In this document: in pieces, positions 26,050 through 35,175 of the stretch
Layout of the letters: each line of letters opens with the position of its first letter
How positions within the stretch are numbered: position 1 is the stretch's first letter
From: Xanthomonas vasicola
GTDB taxonomy: Bacteria; Pseudomonadota; Gammaproteobacteria; Xanthomonadales; Xanthomonadaceae
Assembly: GCF_000772705.2 (NCBI RefSeq)
Contig: NZ_JSBW02000040.1
Span: 62,001-126,000 of the forward strand
DNA length: 64,000 nt
Direction: 5' to 3'
Position numbers and translations under genes: made by a program
Notes under the pieces: model-generated
The model's input: the letters and a program-made list of their open reading frames with translations, nothing else
Databases searched by the model: none
What the model was told of the DNA's origin: nothing

Positions 26050-27270
26050 TCACAATGCGTAAGGAATCACCCGCACAATTTCGCCAGCCTCGAAGCGCCG
26101 CGCCTGCTCCGGCAGCACGATCAAGGCATTACTGTCGGCCGCGCCACGCAATAGATGCGATGCGTCACCGCGGTGCGGCAGTGCCACAAGCTGCCCGCTC
26201 TCGCTGCATTCCAACCGTCCGCGCAGAAATTCCAAGCGTTCGTGGCGCTTTTCCCACGGGCTTGCCAACGCCGCATGCCAGACAGGGCGCTGCTCGCTTC
26301 GCCCCTGCAATCCGTCCAGCAACGGCACGCCATAGGCGATCAAAGTTGCCAGCACCGAGACCGGGTTGCCCGGCAGGCCCAAGATCAAGCAGCGGCCAAT
26401 CTGCCCAAGCACCGCCGGCATGCCCGGGCGCATGCGCACGCGCCAGAAGTGGATGCGGCCCAGTTCGCCGATCAGCCGCGGCAGATAATCCTTTTCGCCG
26501 GCAGACACGCCGCCGCAAGTAATCACCACATCGAACGCAGCGGCCGCATCTTCCAGCATGGTGCGGATGCGCTGCGGGTCGTCTGGTAAGGTTGGCCAGG
26601 CGGTCGGCGCATAGCCAAGTGCACGCAGCTGCGCCATCAGCATGTCGCGGTTGCTGTTGTAGATCTGTCCCGGTCCGAGCGGCATGCCCGGCTCGATCAA
26701 CTCATCGCCGGTGGCCAGCACCGCAATGGTCGGGCGCGGTGCGACTGCAAGACGCGACACACCCAGCGCAGCAGCCAGACCAATACGCGCCGGCGTCAGC
26801 ACCTGCCCGGTCTGTATCACCAGATCGCCGGCACGCACGTCGCTACCGGCCGGGCGTACGGCAGCACCCGGCCCAGGCGCAGTACGAAAGCGCACGATGC
26901 CATCGCGCTCATCGGCATCTTCCTTGGGAATCACGGTATCGGCGCCATCGGGCAGCGGTGCGCCCGTGGTGATGCGTAGGCATTGCCCGGAACGCAGTAT
27001 GCCGGCCCAATGCTCGCCAGCAAACTGCTCGCCAACCAGCTGTAACGACGTATCGCCGCCACCAACATCGGCGTGCCGCAGCGCAAAGCCGTCCATCGCG
27101 CTGTTGGCAAATGGCGGCAACGCCAGCGGCGCAATCAGATCACCGGCCGAGATCCGCCCATCGGCACGCGAGGTGGCGATGTTTTCATCGGGCGAACGGT
27201 TGCTGGCCGCGACAGTGCGCAGAATCTGCAGCGCCTGCGCGTAAGGAATGCGGGAAGGATAGTCGGTCAT
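26050..27270 (-). CDS. moeA: Molybdopterin molybdenumtransferase, copy 2
   Basis: 406 residues. MoeA signatures: LPPFANSAMDGFALR, TTGAPLPDGADTVIPKEDADE, ATGDELIEPG, CGGVSAGEKDYL and LPGNPVSVL. Same reaction as copy 1 at 13234-14487, to which it is clearly diverged. It pairs with the rhodanese-MoeB gene, as moeA-moeB do in enterobacteria, but convergently. The ATG at 27268-27270 is used. Confidence 0.92.
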   Translation of the reverse strand: MTDYPSRIPYAQALQILRTVAASNRSPDENIATSRADGRISAGDLIAPLALPPFANSAMDGFALRHADVGGGDTSLQLVGEQFAGEHWAGILRSGQCLRITTGAPLPDGADTVIPKEDADERDGIVRFRTAPGPGAAVRPAGSDVRAGDLVIQTGQVLTPARIGLAAALGVSRLAVAPRPTIAVLATGDELIEPGMPLGPGQIYNSNRDMLMAQLRALGYAPTAWPTLPDDPQRIRTMLEDAAAAFDVVITCGGVSAGEKDYLPRLIGELGRIHFWRVRMRPGMPAVLGQIGRCLILGLPGNPVSVLATLIAYGVPLLDGLQGRSEQRPVWHAALASPWEKRHERLEFLRGRLECSESGQLVALPHRGDASHLLRGAADSNALIVLPEQARRFEAGEIVRVIPYAL

Positions 27271-27660
27271 AACGCGCAGGATACCAGCGCGCCGCTACCG
27301 CGAAGAACCGCGATATCACTCAGCCGCTGAAGCAGCAGGGCGCGGTGGGACAACGCAAGACATGGCACGTCGATGTGGGATGTCGCCTAAGCGCGTCGGT
27401 TACCTATGCTCAAGAACAATGACGCGCACGTGACGGCGATTGCGCCGGTTGTTAATCGGAACGCATAACAGGTTGTTCAGAGCAGCAAGGCGATTTGTCT
27501 GCAGAGCGCGTGCTCCACAGATACGCACTTTTGACCAGACTGGTGCCGTGTTCGACGCTTTCTTGGCCCCGTTTCGTAAGGGCCGCCTTCAACCCAAAGG
27601 CAACAGACCTGCGCGCTTCCCATACCGCCTGACCTTCGGGTGTCAGGCGGACGAGCGCAA
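27271..27660. other. Gap between moeA copy 2 and der, with a hairpin
   Basis: About 390 bases without a gene. Bases 27625-27650 form arms CCGCCTGAC/GTCAGGCGG with an eight-base loop just past the der stop (27661), a likely transcript end although no T tract follows. The remaining part probably holds the moeA promoter. Confidence 0.55.
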
Positions 27661-29058
27661 TTACTTGCCTTTGACGTGCCGCATCAGCCGCCGCTTGCGG
27701 GCCACCTGCCGATCGGAAAGCGGATTCTTCTTGCCCTCGTACGGATTGGCACCTTCGCGGAAGATAAAGCGCACCGGCGTGCCGACCAGCTTGAAGCGCT
27801 TGCGAAAGAAGTTTTCCAGATAGCGCTTGTACGACTCCGGCAACACCTTCAGACGCGTGCCATGGACAATGAAGGTCGGCGGATTCGCCCCGCCCGGATG
27901 TACATAACGCAGCTTGGAGACATGGCCGCGAATGCTCGGCGGAGGATTGGTCTCATAGGCAATTTCCAGCGCCTGATTGACTTCGCTGGTGCTGAACTCA
28001 TGCGTCGCCGACGCGTGCGCGCGGTGAATCGCCTGGAACAGCTCGCGCATGCCCGAACCATGCAATGCCGAAATCCGCACTGCCTCGGCCCAGTTGACGA
28101 AACCCAACTTGCGCGACAAAAGATCTTCTGCCTGCGCACGCTGGTAATCGCTTTGCCCGTCCCACTTATTGATCGCCACGACTAACGCGCGGCCGGCATC
28201 CAGAATCGCGCCGAGAATCGTCGCGTCCTGATCGGTCACACCTTCGGTGGCGTCCAGCATCAAGACCGCGACCTGGCATTGCTCGATCGCCTGCAGCGTC
28301 TTGAATGCACTGAACTTCTCGACCGCCTCTTCCACCTTGCCGCGACGGCGCAAGCCGGCGGTGTCGATCAGGCGGTACTGGCGGCCATCGCGCTCCAGGT
28401 CAACTGCAATCGAATCGCGCGTGGTGCCCGGGACTTCCGAAGCGATCATGCGTTCTTCGCCCAGCAGGCGATTGACGAGCGTCGACTTGCCCACATTCGG
28501 GCGGCCGACAAAGGCGATACGCACGCGTGCCGGGTCGTTGTCCAGCAGTTCGCCGGACCCTTCCTCGGGCAGTCGTGCACCAACCTCTTCGAGCAATTCG
28601 TCGATGCCCTGCCGATGCGCGGCAGACAGTGCCACCACGTCGGAAAAACCGTAGCGCGCAAATTCCGAGCGAACGGTTTCTTCGTCGGTGCCGTCGATCT
28701 TGTTGATCACCAACACGGTCGGCCGCGCAAGTTTGCGCAACCAGGCCAAAATCTCGTCGTCGAGCGAGGACGCGCCTTCGCGGCCATCGACCACGAACAG
28801 CACCAGATCGGCTTCGCCGGCAGCGGCACGTGCCTGGCGCGCAGTGGCGCCGGCAAGGCCTTCCTCGTCGCCAGCAATACCGCCGGTATCGACGACGATG
28901 AAGGGTTGCTGCTCGTCGAGACGGCAGACCCCGTAGTTACGGTCGCGGGTTACGCCGGGCTGGTCGTGGACCAGCGCGTCGCGGGTGCGCGTCAGCGCAT
29001 TGAAGATGGTGGACTTGCCGACATTGGGCCGTCCAACCAGGGCGACCAGGGGCAGCAT
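27661..29058 (-). CDS. der: Ribosome-associated double GTPase Der (EngA)
   Basis: 465 residues with two GTPase domains, each with GRPNVGKST (near residues 8 and 185), DTGG or DTAG switch motifs and N-K-x-D (VINKIDG and AINKWDG), followed by a C-terminal KH-like domain ending in a basic tail. Der is essential for 50S subunit maturation. The start ATG at 29056-29058 gives the usual length. It follows bamB by 10 bases, the gene order known in enterobacteria (yfgM-bamB-der). Confidence 0.97.
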   Translation of the reverse strand: MLPLVALVGRPNVGKSTIFNALTRTRDALVHDQPGVTRDRNYGVCRLDEQQPFIVVDTGGIAGDEEGLAGATARQARAAAGEADLVLFVVDGREGASSLDDEILAWLRKLARPTVLVINKIDGTDEETVRSEFARYGFSDVVALSAAHRQGIDELLEEVGARLPEEGSGELLDNDPARVRIAFVGRPNVGKSTLVNRLLGEERMIASEVPGTTRDSIAVDLERDGRQYRLIDTAGLRRRGKVEEAVEKFSAFKTLQAIEQCQVAVLMLDATEGVTDQDATILGAILDAGRALVVAINKWDGQSDYQRAQAEDLLSRKLGFVNWAEAVRISALHGSGMRELFQAIHRAHASATHEFSTSEVNQALEIAYETNPPPSIRGHVSKLRYVHPGGANPPTFIVHGTRLKVLPESYKRYLENFFRKRFKLVGTPVRFIFREGANPYEGKKNPLSDRQVARKRRLMRHVKGK

Positions 29059-29068
29059 CGCAAGGTCC

Positions 29069-30286
29069 TTATTGTGCCAGCCGGAAGGCGGTCAGATCGC
29101 CGTCGGTGTTTTGTAACAGCAAAATGCCATCAACGACCTGCGGCTGCGCCAGCAGCGTGTGGCGTCCAGCGCGGGCGCGCGCAGCCAGTGCACCGTCGCT
29201 GAGTTTCAGCCAGTGCAGGTAGCCCTTGTAATCGCCAACCACGGCGTAATCGCCCTGGATGGCCACACCGGTCAGCGAACGGCGCGCCAAGGCAGCCTGC
29301 GACCACATCGCCGCACCGCTGCTCTTATCCAGGCCCCACACCGAACCGGCGTTGTCCGATACGACCACAACGGCCGACGACACACCAACGCCGCCGGCGC
29401 CGCCATGATCGCGCGTCCACAGCGGACGGCCGCTCGGGCCTTCCAGCGCGAGGGTTTCATTCTTGAAACTGGTGGCGTACAGCGTGGTGCCATCCAGCAC
29501 CGGTGCGCCGTCGACATCGGACATGCGCTCCAGCTCGGTACGGCCTTCCGGCACGCCGATAGCCTGCTCCCACAACGGGCGACCATCCTGCAGCGCCAGC
29601 GCACTCAAGGTGCCGCTGTCGTTGCCCACGAACACCACGCCCGGGCCGGTCACGATCGGCGCATTACCGCGCACCGACAAGGTCGGGCCTTCTTCGGCAT
29701 GGAACCAGCGACGCTCGCCGGTCGCTGCATCGAAGGCGGTTACGCGACCGTCGTTGCTGCGTACCAGCACCAAATTCTGCGCGATGGCCGGAGCGGCGAT
29801 CACTTCGTTCGGCACCTTGGCGCGCCACTTTTCAGTGCCGTCAGCCTGGTTCAACGCAATCACGTCGCCAGACAGGCTACCGATCACCACCAAGCCCTCA
29901 CCGACGCCAGGACCGCCTGACAGGCGCTGCTTGAACTTGCGATCGTTACGCTCTTCTTTCTTGGGCTTGTATTCCCACACGCGCTTGCCGGTCTGCAGGT
30001 CCAGCGCTTGTACGCCGCCGGTGATGGCCGCTGCATACACCTTGCCATCGGCCACGGCCGGGCGCTGACGTACGCCGATGTGCCCTTCACCCTTGCCAAC
30101 GCCGGTGGACCAGATCTTCTCGACCTTGACCGACGGCTCGAACTTCACCAGTTCGGCAGGTTCCTGCGCCTTCTTGGCAGCAGCGTCCTTCCCGGCAAAC
30201 CAGCCCTTGACGGTGCTGCAGCCAGCCAGCGACAGACCCATCACGGCAATCAACGCAACGCGCTTATACATATCAACCTGCTTCAT
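29069..30286 (-). CDS. bamB: Outer-membrane assembly lipoprotein BamB
   Basis: 405 residues. The signal peptide ends in the lipobox LAGC (CSTVKGWF after cleavage). The body has repeated beta-propeller blades of the PQQ/quinoprotein type (for example [19 protein letters not shown], then [28 protein letters not shown]). BamB is the periplasmic propeller lipoprotein of the BAM complex that inserts outer-membrane proteins. The ATG (30284-30286) overlaps the stop of yfgM by one base, so translation is coupled; a TTG one codon earlier is discounted. Confidence 0.95.
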   Translation of the reverse strand: MKQVDMYKRVALIAVMGLSLAGCSTVKGWFAGKDAAAKKAQEPAELVKFEPSVKVEKIWSTGVGKGEGHIGVRQRPAVADGKVYAAAITGGVQALDLQTGKRVWEYKPKKEERNDRKFKQRLSGGPGVGEGLVVIGSLSGDVIALNQADGTEKWRAKVPNEVIAAPAIAQNLVLVRSNDGRVTAFDAATGERRWFHAEEGPTLSVRGNAPIVTGPGVVFVGNDSGTLSALALQDGRPLWEQAIGVPEGRTELERMSDVDGAPVLDGTTLYATSFKNETLALEGPSGRPLWTRDHGGAGGVGVSSAVVVVSDNAGSVWGLDKSSGAAMWSQAALARRSLTGVAIQGDYAVVGDYKGYLHWLKLSDGALAARARAGRHTLLAQPQVVDGILLLQNTDGDLTAFRLAQ

Positions 30287-30924
30287 CAAATCTGCTCCGC
30301 CGGATCGGGCACTTTGCCGCCCACATCCATCAGCTTGGTTTCCAGCAACCGGCGCTGCGGCGAAGCCACATCCACCGTGGTCAGGGCCTTGGTATACAAC
30401 GCACGCGCTTCATCCGGCTTGCCCTGCGCGACCAGTGCGTCGGCGCGGATCTCCAGGCTGGCGTGGTCCTGGGCATCGGCCAGTAGCTTGATCGCTTCGT
30501 CCGGCTTGCCGCTTTCGGTCAGCACGCGCGCCAGGCGCTGCTGCACGATCTGCTTGAGCTCGCCTTCGGCGGGCACGTCGCGCAATGTCTTGATCGCTTC
30601 AGCGTTCTTGCCGGCATCGACTTGAGCCTTGGCCAGACGCAGCGCAGCCAGCTCGGCGTAAATGCCGCCCTTGCCGTCGTCCAGCGCCACGATGTCCTTG
30701 GCTGCCTTGTCGAGGTCTTTGGCCTGGATCGACTTCACCACCGCCTCGTAGCGGGTGTTGGCCTCGACCAACTCGGTGTTGGTGTGCTTCTGCCACCACT
30801 GCCAACCCAGGATCAAGGCCAGGCCAACCAGGATGCCGCCCACCAGACCCGCGCCATTCTTTCTCAACCAGGAACGAACGCGTTCGCCTTGTTCGTGTTC
30901 GTCCAGCAGATCGTCGATCGCCAT
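30286..30924 (-). CDS. YfgM-like TPR protein (SecYEG-associated)
   Basis: 212 residues from the ATG at 30922-30924. A short cytoplasmic N-terminus with DDLLDEHEQGERVRSWLRKNG, one membrane segment (about residues 25-45, LVGGILVGLALILGWQWW) and a periplasmic tetratricopeptide-like domain. This is the UPF0070/YfgM family, which contacts the Sec translocon and periplasmic chaperones. It sits directly upstream of bamB, as in E. coli, and shares one base with it. Confidence 0.88.
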   Translation of the reverse strand: MAIDDLLDEHEQGERVRSWLRKNGAGLVGGILVGLALILGWQWWQKHTNTELVEANTRYEAVVKSIQAKDLDKAAKDIVALDDGKGGIYAELAALRLAKAQVDAGKNAEAIKTLRDVPAEGELKQIVQQRLARVLTESGKPDEAIKLLADAQDHASLEIRADALVAQGKPDEARALYTKALTTVDVASPQRRLLETKLMDVGGKVPDPAEQI

Positions 30925-30994
30925 GCGTACTCTCGCTCCGTCATCCCGGAGGCGCGGAACATCAAAAGGGATAAATGAAAAACCGCAGTCCGCT

Positions 30995-31855
30995 TCACTC
31001 GGAAGCAGGTACCACGGAGCCGTCGGAGGATACCGCAAAACGGGCCACGTTAGCGCGCTGGAACGGTTTCACATCGACGATACTGCCGCCTTGCTGAACC
31101 TGTACCGCCGACGCATTGCCAAGCACGATGCGCCCCACCTGGCCCGGCGAATATGTGCGACGTTCGCCGGCGCGTATCAGTGCTTTTTCGACCGCGCTGC
31201 CATCCGGTGCCAGAATCTGCACCCAACTGTCGCCGCTGAAATTCAATGACAAACTGGCGCCCGGAGCAGCTGCCGCGGCAGGCGCCTGGGCATCGGCGGT
31301 GGCACGTGGCACCGGGGTCATCGATGCGATATACGGCGCTGGCTGCTCGCGCGGCGCGGGGGCCGGCTGGGCTGCAGGAGTGCCTGGCGCAGCGGACTTT
31401 GTAGCCTCCGGCATGCTGTCCAACGACACCGTGCTTGGCGCCTTGCCGTCCAGATGCGAGCGCGTCGCGTACCAGACCGGCACCGCGAACACGCCAGTGA
31501 TGACCACGTACATGGCCTTACGCGCTGTACTTTCGAGAATGCGGCGCGCACGTGGCGTATGGGTGTGACTGACCAGCTTGACCGGTTCGATCGGCGCGAT
31601 GGTTGCCTGCTGCAGGAGCGGCTCCAGGTCGACCTGCAGTAAGCGCGCATAGCTACGCAGCTGCCCGCGCACGAACACCGGCGCGCCCAGACGCGGCCAG
31701 TCTTCCTGCTCCAACGAACGCACTACATGCCCTGGCATGCGCAGCTTGCCGGCCACGTCGTCCACGCTCAGACCTGCTGCCTCGCGCGCTTCGCGCAAAT
31801 GCTGTCCGCAGCCCTTTTCCTGCTCGAAAAGGTTCGGGTTGGAATCACTGATCAC
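30995..31855 (-). CDS. rodZ: Cell-shape protein RodZ
   Basis: 286 residues. Residues about 17-80 are an HTH_25 helix-turn-helix domain (GQHLREAREAAGLSVDDVA, then Y-A-R-L-L). A membrane segment lies at about 113-130, followed by a Pro/Ala-rich periplasmic linker and a C-terminal DUF4115 domain (L-S-L-N-F-S-G-D-S-W-V-Q-I). RodZ links MreB filaments to the cell-wall elongation complex. Its ATG overlaps the pilF stop in an ATGA of four bases. Confidence 0.92.
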   Translation of the reverse strand: MISDSNPNLFEQEKGCGQHLREAREAAGLSVDDVAGKLRMPGHVVRSLEQEDWPRLGAPVFVRGQLRSYARLLQVDLEPLLQQATIAPIEPVKLVSHTHTPRARRILESTARKAMYVVITGVFAVPVWYATRSHLDGKAPSTVSLDSMPEATKSAAPGTPAAQPAPAPREQPAPYIASMTPVPRATADAQAPAAAAAPGASLSLNFSGDSWVQILAPDGSAVEKALIRAGERRTYSPGQVGRIVLGNASAVQVQQGGSIVDVKPFQRANVARFAVSSDGSVVPASE

Positions 31856-32664
31856 AATGCATTGGCCCCGGGAGTAGCGGTCGCTGCGTCAGGGAATTCC
31901 TTGACCAACCGCTGTTGGTAACGGCCGGCAGCTACCTTGTCGCCTAGCCCTTGCTCAATCTGAATGGCGAGTTGTAACACGGAAGCAGTTGCCGGTGCAG
32001 CCGAAAGACGTCGTTCGATAAAAGCGCGAGCTTCGAAATAATTGCGACGCGCCGCTTCCAGGCGCGCCATTGATTCGAGCGCATACGGATTATCCGGGTC
32101 TAAATCGAGCGCTTTGCGCAGATCGCCCGCAGCGCGCTCGGGCTGCCCTGCCTTGATCGCGCAACCGCCAGCATTTCCGAGTGCAGACGCGGGAGACGCG
32201 TACGTGCGATCAGCCAATGCACGATCAAACCAAGTCAATGCTTCGGCGGGCGAACCATTCGCACACAACCAGGCGCCGTAGTTATTCAGAACGTCGCCGC
32301 GCTGCGGCGCGAGTTCTGCAGCGCGCCGGTACGACGCACCAGCAGCTGCTGTGTCGCCCTTGGCGCCCTGAATCAAGGCCAGCAAGCCGATGGCATCCAC
32401 CGATTGCGCGTCCTTTTTCAGGGCGGCACGCACCTGTTCTTCGGCACTGGCGTAATCGCCGGTCTGCAGGCGATTACGGGCAAGGCCGAGTTTCTCCTGA
32501 ACCGCCAGACGGCTCTTGGTCTCAGAGCTGTCGCGGAATGAATACACCGGCGAGACCTCTTCCACGGTCTTGACCGACCCTGCCTTGGCATTACGCCCAC
32601 CGCAGCCGACCGCGCACAGCGCGATCGCCACAGCCGCCATTAACGCGAGTTCACGCTGCCGCAT
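31852..32664 (-). CDS. pilF: Type IV pilus biogenesis lipoprotein PilF
   Basis: 270 residues from the ATG at 32662-32664. Signal peptide with lipobox-like AVGC, then tetratricopeptide repeats ([34 protein letters not shown]). PilF (PilW) is the outer-membrane pilotin needed to assemble the PilQ secretin. It overlaps rlmN by 14 bases and rodZ by four, so rlmN-pilF-rodZ is one coupled unit. Confidence 0.9.
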   Translation of the reverse strand: MRQRELALMAAVAIALCAVGCGGRNAKAGSVKTVEEVSPVYSFRDSSETKSRLAVQEKLGLARNRLQTGDYASAEEQVRAALKKDAQSVDAIGLLALIQGAKGDTAAAGASYRRAAELAPQRGDVLNNYGAWLCANGSPAEALTWFDRALADRTYASPASALGNAGGCAIKAGQPERAAGDLRKALDLDPDNPYALESMARLEAARRNYFEARAFIERRLSAAPATASVLQLAIQIEQGLGDKVAAGRYQQRLVKEFPDAATATPGANAL

Positions 32665-33868
32665 CTCGATCGGCCTGCCCTTCCAATGTGCGGCGGAACT
32701 CCGCCTGGCGACGGGTACGGTCCATGACCTGACCCTTGAGCTGCCCGCATGCGGCGTCGATGTCGTCGCCACGGGTGCGGCGAACCATCGTCAGCACCTG
32801 CGCATCGAGCAGGATTTTCTGAAACGCGCGAATCTCCGTCTCGCCCGAGCGCTCATAGCGTGTGCCCGGGAACGGATTGAATGGAATCAGATTGACCTTG
32901 CCGGCGTCCTTGGACTGCACGGCATTGTCGAACTGCCGCATCAGCCTGGCCAGCTGGCGCGCATGCTCCGGCTGGTCGTTGATGCCCTTCATCAAGGTGT
33001 ATTCGAAGGTCACCGAATCGCGCTTCTTGCTGCCGCGCAGATAGCGTGCGCACGATTCCATCAACTCGGCGATCGGGTATTTCTTGTTCAACGGCACCAG
33101 GCTTTCACGCAGCGCATCATTGGCCGCGTGCAGCGACACCGCCAGCGACACGTCGCTTTCGGTGGACAGCCGGTCGATCATCGGCACCAAGCCCGAGGTC
33201 GACAAAGTCACCCGCTTGCTGGCTAGGCCATAGCCAAGGTCGTCGCGCATCACGCTCATCGCGCGCACGACATTGTCGAAATTCATCAGTGGCTCGCCCA
33301 TGCCCATCATCACCACGTTGGTGAGACGGCGCTGCTGGTGCGGCACATTGCCAAGATGGCGTGCTGCCACCCACACCTGGCCGACAATTTCAGCAGTGGT
33401 GAGGTTGCGGTTGAAGCCCTGGGTGGCGGTTGAACAGAAGGTGCAGTTCAAGCCGCAGCCTACCTGGGAGGACACGCACAGCGTGCCACGGCCCTTGTCG
33501 GGGATATACACGGTTTCGATGGCGTTCTTGCCGTCGGCACCCATGGCCAGCAGCCATTTGTGGGTGCCGTCGGTCGAAGGCTTGTCGAACACGACATTCG
33601 GCACGAGAACCTCGGCGTGCTGGTGCAACTTCGCACGCAGCGCCTTGCCGAGGTCCGTCATCTGGTCGAAATCGGTGACGTAGCGATGGTGTATCCACTT
33701 CATCACCTGATGGGCACGGTAACGCGCCTCGCCGAGCGTGTCGGCGAAGAAGCGCTCCAGACCCTCGCGATCGAGGTCGAGCAGGTTCTGCTTGCGCGGT
33801 TCCGAGGTGCGGACGGGAACGTCCTGCAACACGGAGGGGATCACGACCTCATTCACGATTCGACTCAT
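32651..33868 (-). CDS. rlmN: Dual-specificity 23S rRNA / tRNA adenine-C2 methyltransferase
   Basis: 405 residues. The radical-SAM cluster motif CGLNCTFC (CxxxCxxC) lies in the sequence [17 protein letters not shown], and a C-terminal Cys in DAACGQL corresponds to the methyl-carrying cysteine. RlmN methylates A2503 of 23S rRNA and A37 of some tRNAs. It follows ndk by six bases and overlaps pilF, the conserved order ndk-rlmN-pilF-rodZ. The first 20 or so residues are an extension relative to E. coli. Confidence 0.96.
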   Translation of the reverse strand: MSRIVNEVVIPSVLQDVPVRTSEPRKQNLLDLDREGLERFFADTLGEARYRAHQVMKWIHHRYVTDFDQMTDLGKALRAKLHQHAEVLVPNVVFDKPSTDGTHKWLLAMGADGKNAIETVYIPDKGRGTLCVSSQVGCGLNCTFCSTATQGFNRNLTTAEIVGQVWVAARHLGNVPHQQRRLTNVVMMGMGEPLMNFDNVVRAMSVMRDDLGYGLASKRVTLSTSGLVPMIDRLSTESDVSLAVSLHAANDALRESLVPLNKKYPIAELMESCARYLRGSKKRDSVTFEYTLMKGINDQPEHARQLARLMRQFDNAVQSKDAGKVNLIPFNPFPGTRYERSGETEIRAFQKILLDAQVLTMVRRTRGDDIDAACGQLKGQVMDRTRRQAEFRRTLEGQADRDAAA

Positions 33869-33874
33869 TCGGCC

Positions 33875-34300
33875 TCAGCGCGAGACCACTTCGGTGGCAG
33901 CAAAGAAATACGCGACTTCGTTGGCAGCGTTCTCGACCGAATCCGAGCCGTGGGCGGCATTGGCATCGATCGAATCGGCGAAGTCGGCGCGGATGGTGCC
34001 CGGCGCAGCGTCCTTAGGATTGGTCGCGCCCAGCAGGTCACGGTGTGCAGCAACGGCGTTCTCGCCTTCCAGCGCCTGGATCATCACTGGGCCGGAGATC
34101 ATGAATTCCACCAGCGCGTTGAAGAACGGACGCTCGCGGTGCACGGCGTAGAAGCCCTCGGCTTCACGGCGCGACAGCTGCTTGTACTTGGCGGCCACAA
34201 CCTTCAGGCCAGCCTTCTCGAAGCGGCTGTAGATTTCACCGATGACGTTCTTGGCGACGGCGTCAGGCTTGATGATGGACAGGGTGCGCTCCAGCGCCAT
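33875..34300 (-). CDS. ndk: Nucleoside diphosphate kinase
   Basis: 141 residues, the standard length. Opens [15 protein letters not shown]; catalytic histidine in NAAHGSDS. It balances nucleoside triphosphate pools via a phospho-His intermediate. First gene of the ndk-rlmN-pilF-rodZ run. Upstream lies an orphan terminator hairpin (34348-34372) and a smaller GC hairpin (34319-34336), so the leader may be regulated. Confidence 0.97.
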   Translation of the reverse strand: MALERTLSIIKPDAVAKNVIGEIYSRFEKAGLKVVAAKYKQLSRREAEGFYAVHRERPFFNALVEFMISGPVMIQALEGENAVAAHRDLLGATNPKDAAPGTIRADFADSIDANAAHGSDSVENAANEVAYFFAATEVVSR

Positions 34301-34347
34301 AGGAAGTTCTCCGTTGGGCGGGCCACTGAAGGCCCGAGGTTATCATG

Positions 34348-34372
34348 AAAAAAACCCGCGTCAAAACGCGGG
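34348..34372 (-). terminator. Rho-independent terminator in the ndk leader
   Basis: On the minus strand CCCGCG, six bases, CGCGGG and then TTTTTTT. It lies about 50 bases upstream of the ndk ATG, pointing towards ndk, and no gene ends before it on that strand. It could be an attenuator of ndk or end a short RNA. A TTGACG that could serve as a -35 overlaps its loop. Confidence 0.7.
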
Positions 34373-34483
34373 CTTAGGCTTCTTTGCGATGGTCAATTCT
34401 ATCCCCTCGCAGATCCATTTGCACGCCAGCCCCTGAATCGTGTTGCGTTGCGGCATGACCTGCAAGCAACCGTGGCCGTAAAC

Positions 34484-34499
34484 TCAAACAATCGTTTGA
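34484..34499. promoter_or_regulatory. PsrA-type operator TCAAAC-AATC-GTTTGA
   Basis: Perfect six-base arms with a four-base spacer, 19 bases upstream of the ATG of the TetR gene. It fits the PsrA operator form (C/G)AAAC-N2-4-GTTT(G/C) known in Pseudomonas. The position predicts autoregulation, and possibly control of the fad genes downstream. Binding is inferred. Confidence 0.6.
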
Positions 34500-34518
34500 T
34501 TGAGCCCTGTCCCCGCGC

Positions 34519-35151
34519 ATGTCCAAGCCCGCCCACTTCTCCACGAAAGACCGCATTCTCGGTGCGGCCGAGGAGCTGTTCGCCCAGCACGGGTTCGCCG
34601 GCACCTCGCTGCGCCAGCTCACCACCCAGGCTGACGTCAATATCGCGGCGGTCAATTACCACTTCGGCTCCAAGGAAAATCTGGTAAACGAAGTGTTTCG
34701 TCGGCGCATGGACGAGATGACCGCTGCGCGGTTGCAGCAGCTGGAAGCGGCGAAGAAGTCGCAGCCGGGCGAGCTCACGGCCGTGCTCGCTGCGTTCGTT
34801 GAGCCTGCGCTGGCAATGGCGCAGAACCGCCAGAACGGTGGCGCGTTCGTGCGCGTGATCGCACGCGCCTACGCAGAAAAGAACGACAACTTGCGCAAGT
34901 TCCTGTCCGACCACTACGGCCATGTGTTGCGCGAATTCGGCAAAGCCATCGCCGGCTGCGTGCCCGGCCTGAGCAAGGAAGAGCTTTACTGGCGACTGGA
35001 TTTTCTCGCCGGCGCGCTGACCTATGCCATGGCCGATTTCGGTCTCATCAAGCGCCCGCCGGGCGTCAGCGAGGCCGACCACCGTGCGCGTGCCGCGCGC
35101 GAACTCATTCGTTTCGCGGAACCCGGTTTCCGTGCTCATTCCACACCGTAA
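34519..35151 (+). CDS. TetR-family regulator, PsrA-like
   Basis: 210 residues. The N-terminal TetR helix-turn-helix is clear: RILGAAEELFAQHGFAGTSL, then Q-A-D-V-N-I-A-A-V-N-Y-H-F-G-S-K. The AAVNYHFGSK form and the C-terminal region (FVRVIARAYAE, then YWRLDFLAGAL) resemble PsrA, a repressor that senses long-chain fatty acids or acyl-CoA. It is followed after 24 bases by the beta-oxidation genes and carries a matching operator just upstream, so it is probably their local regulator. The orthology to PsrA is inferred. Confidence 0.85.
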   Translation: MSKPAHFSTKDRILGAAEELFAQHGFAGTSLRQLTTQADVNIAAVNYHFGSKENLVNEVFRRRMDEMTAARLQQLEAAKKSQPGELTAVLAAFVEPALAMAQNRQNGGAFVRVIARAYAEKNDNLRKFLSDHYGHVLREFGKAIAGCVPGLSKEELYWRLDFLAGALTYAMADFGLIKRPPGVSEADHRARAARELIRFAEPGFRAHSTP

Positions 35152-35175
35152 ACGTTCCACAAGAGGCTTGTCGCT

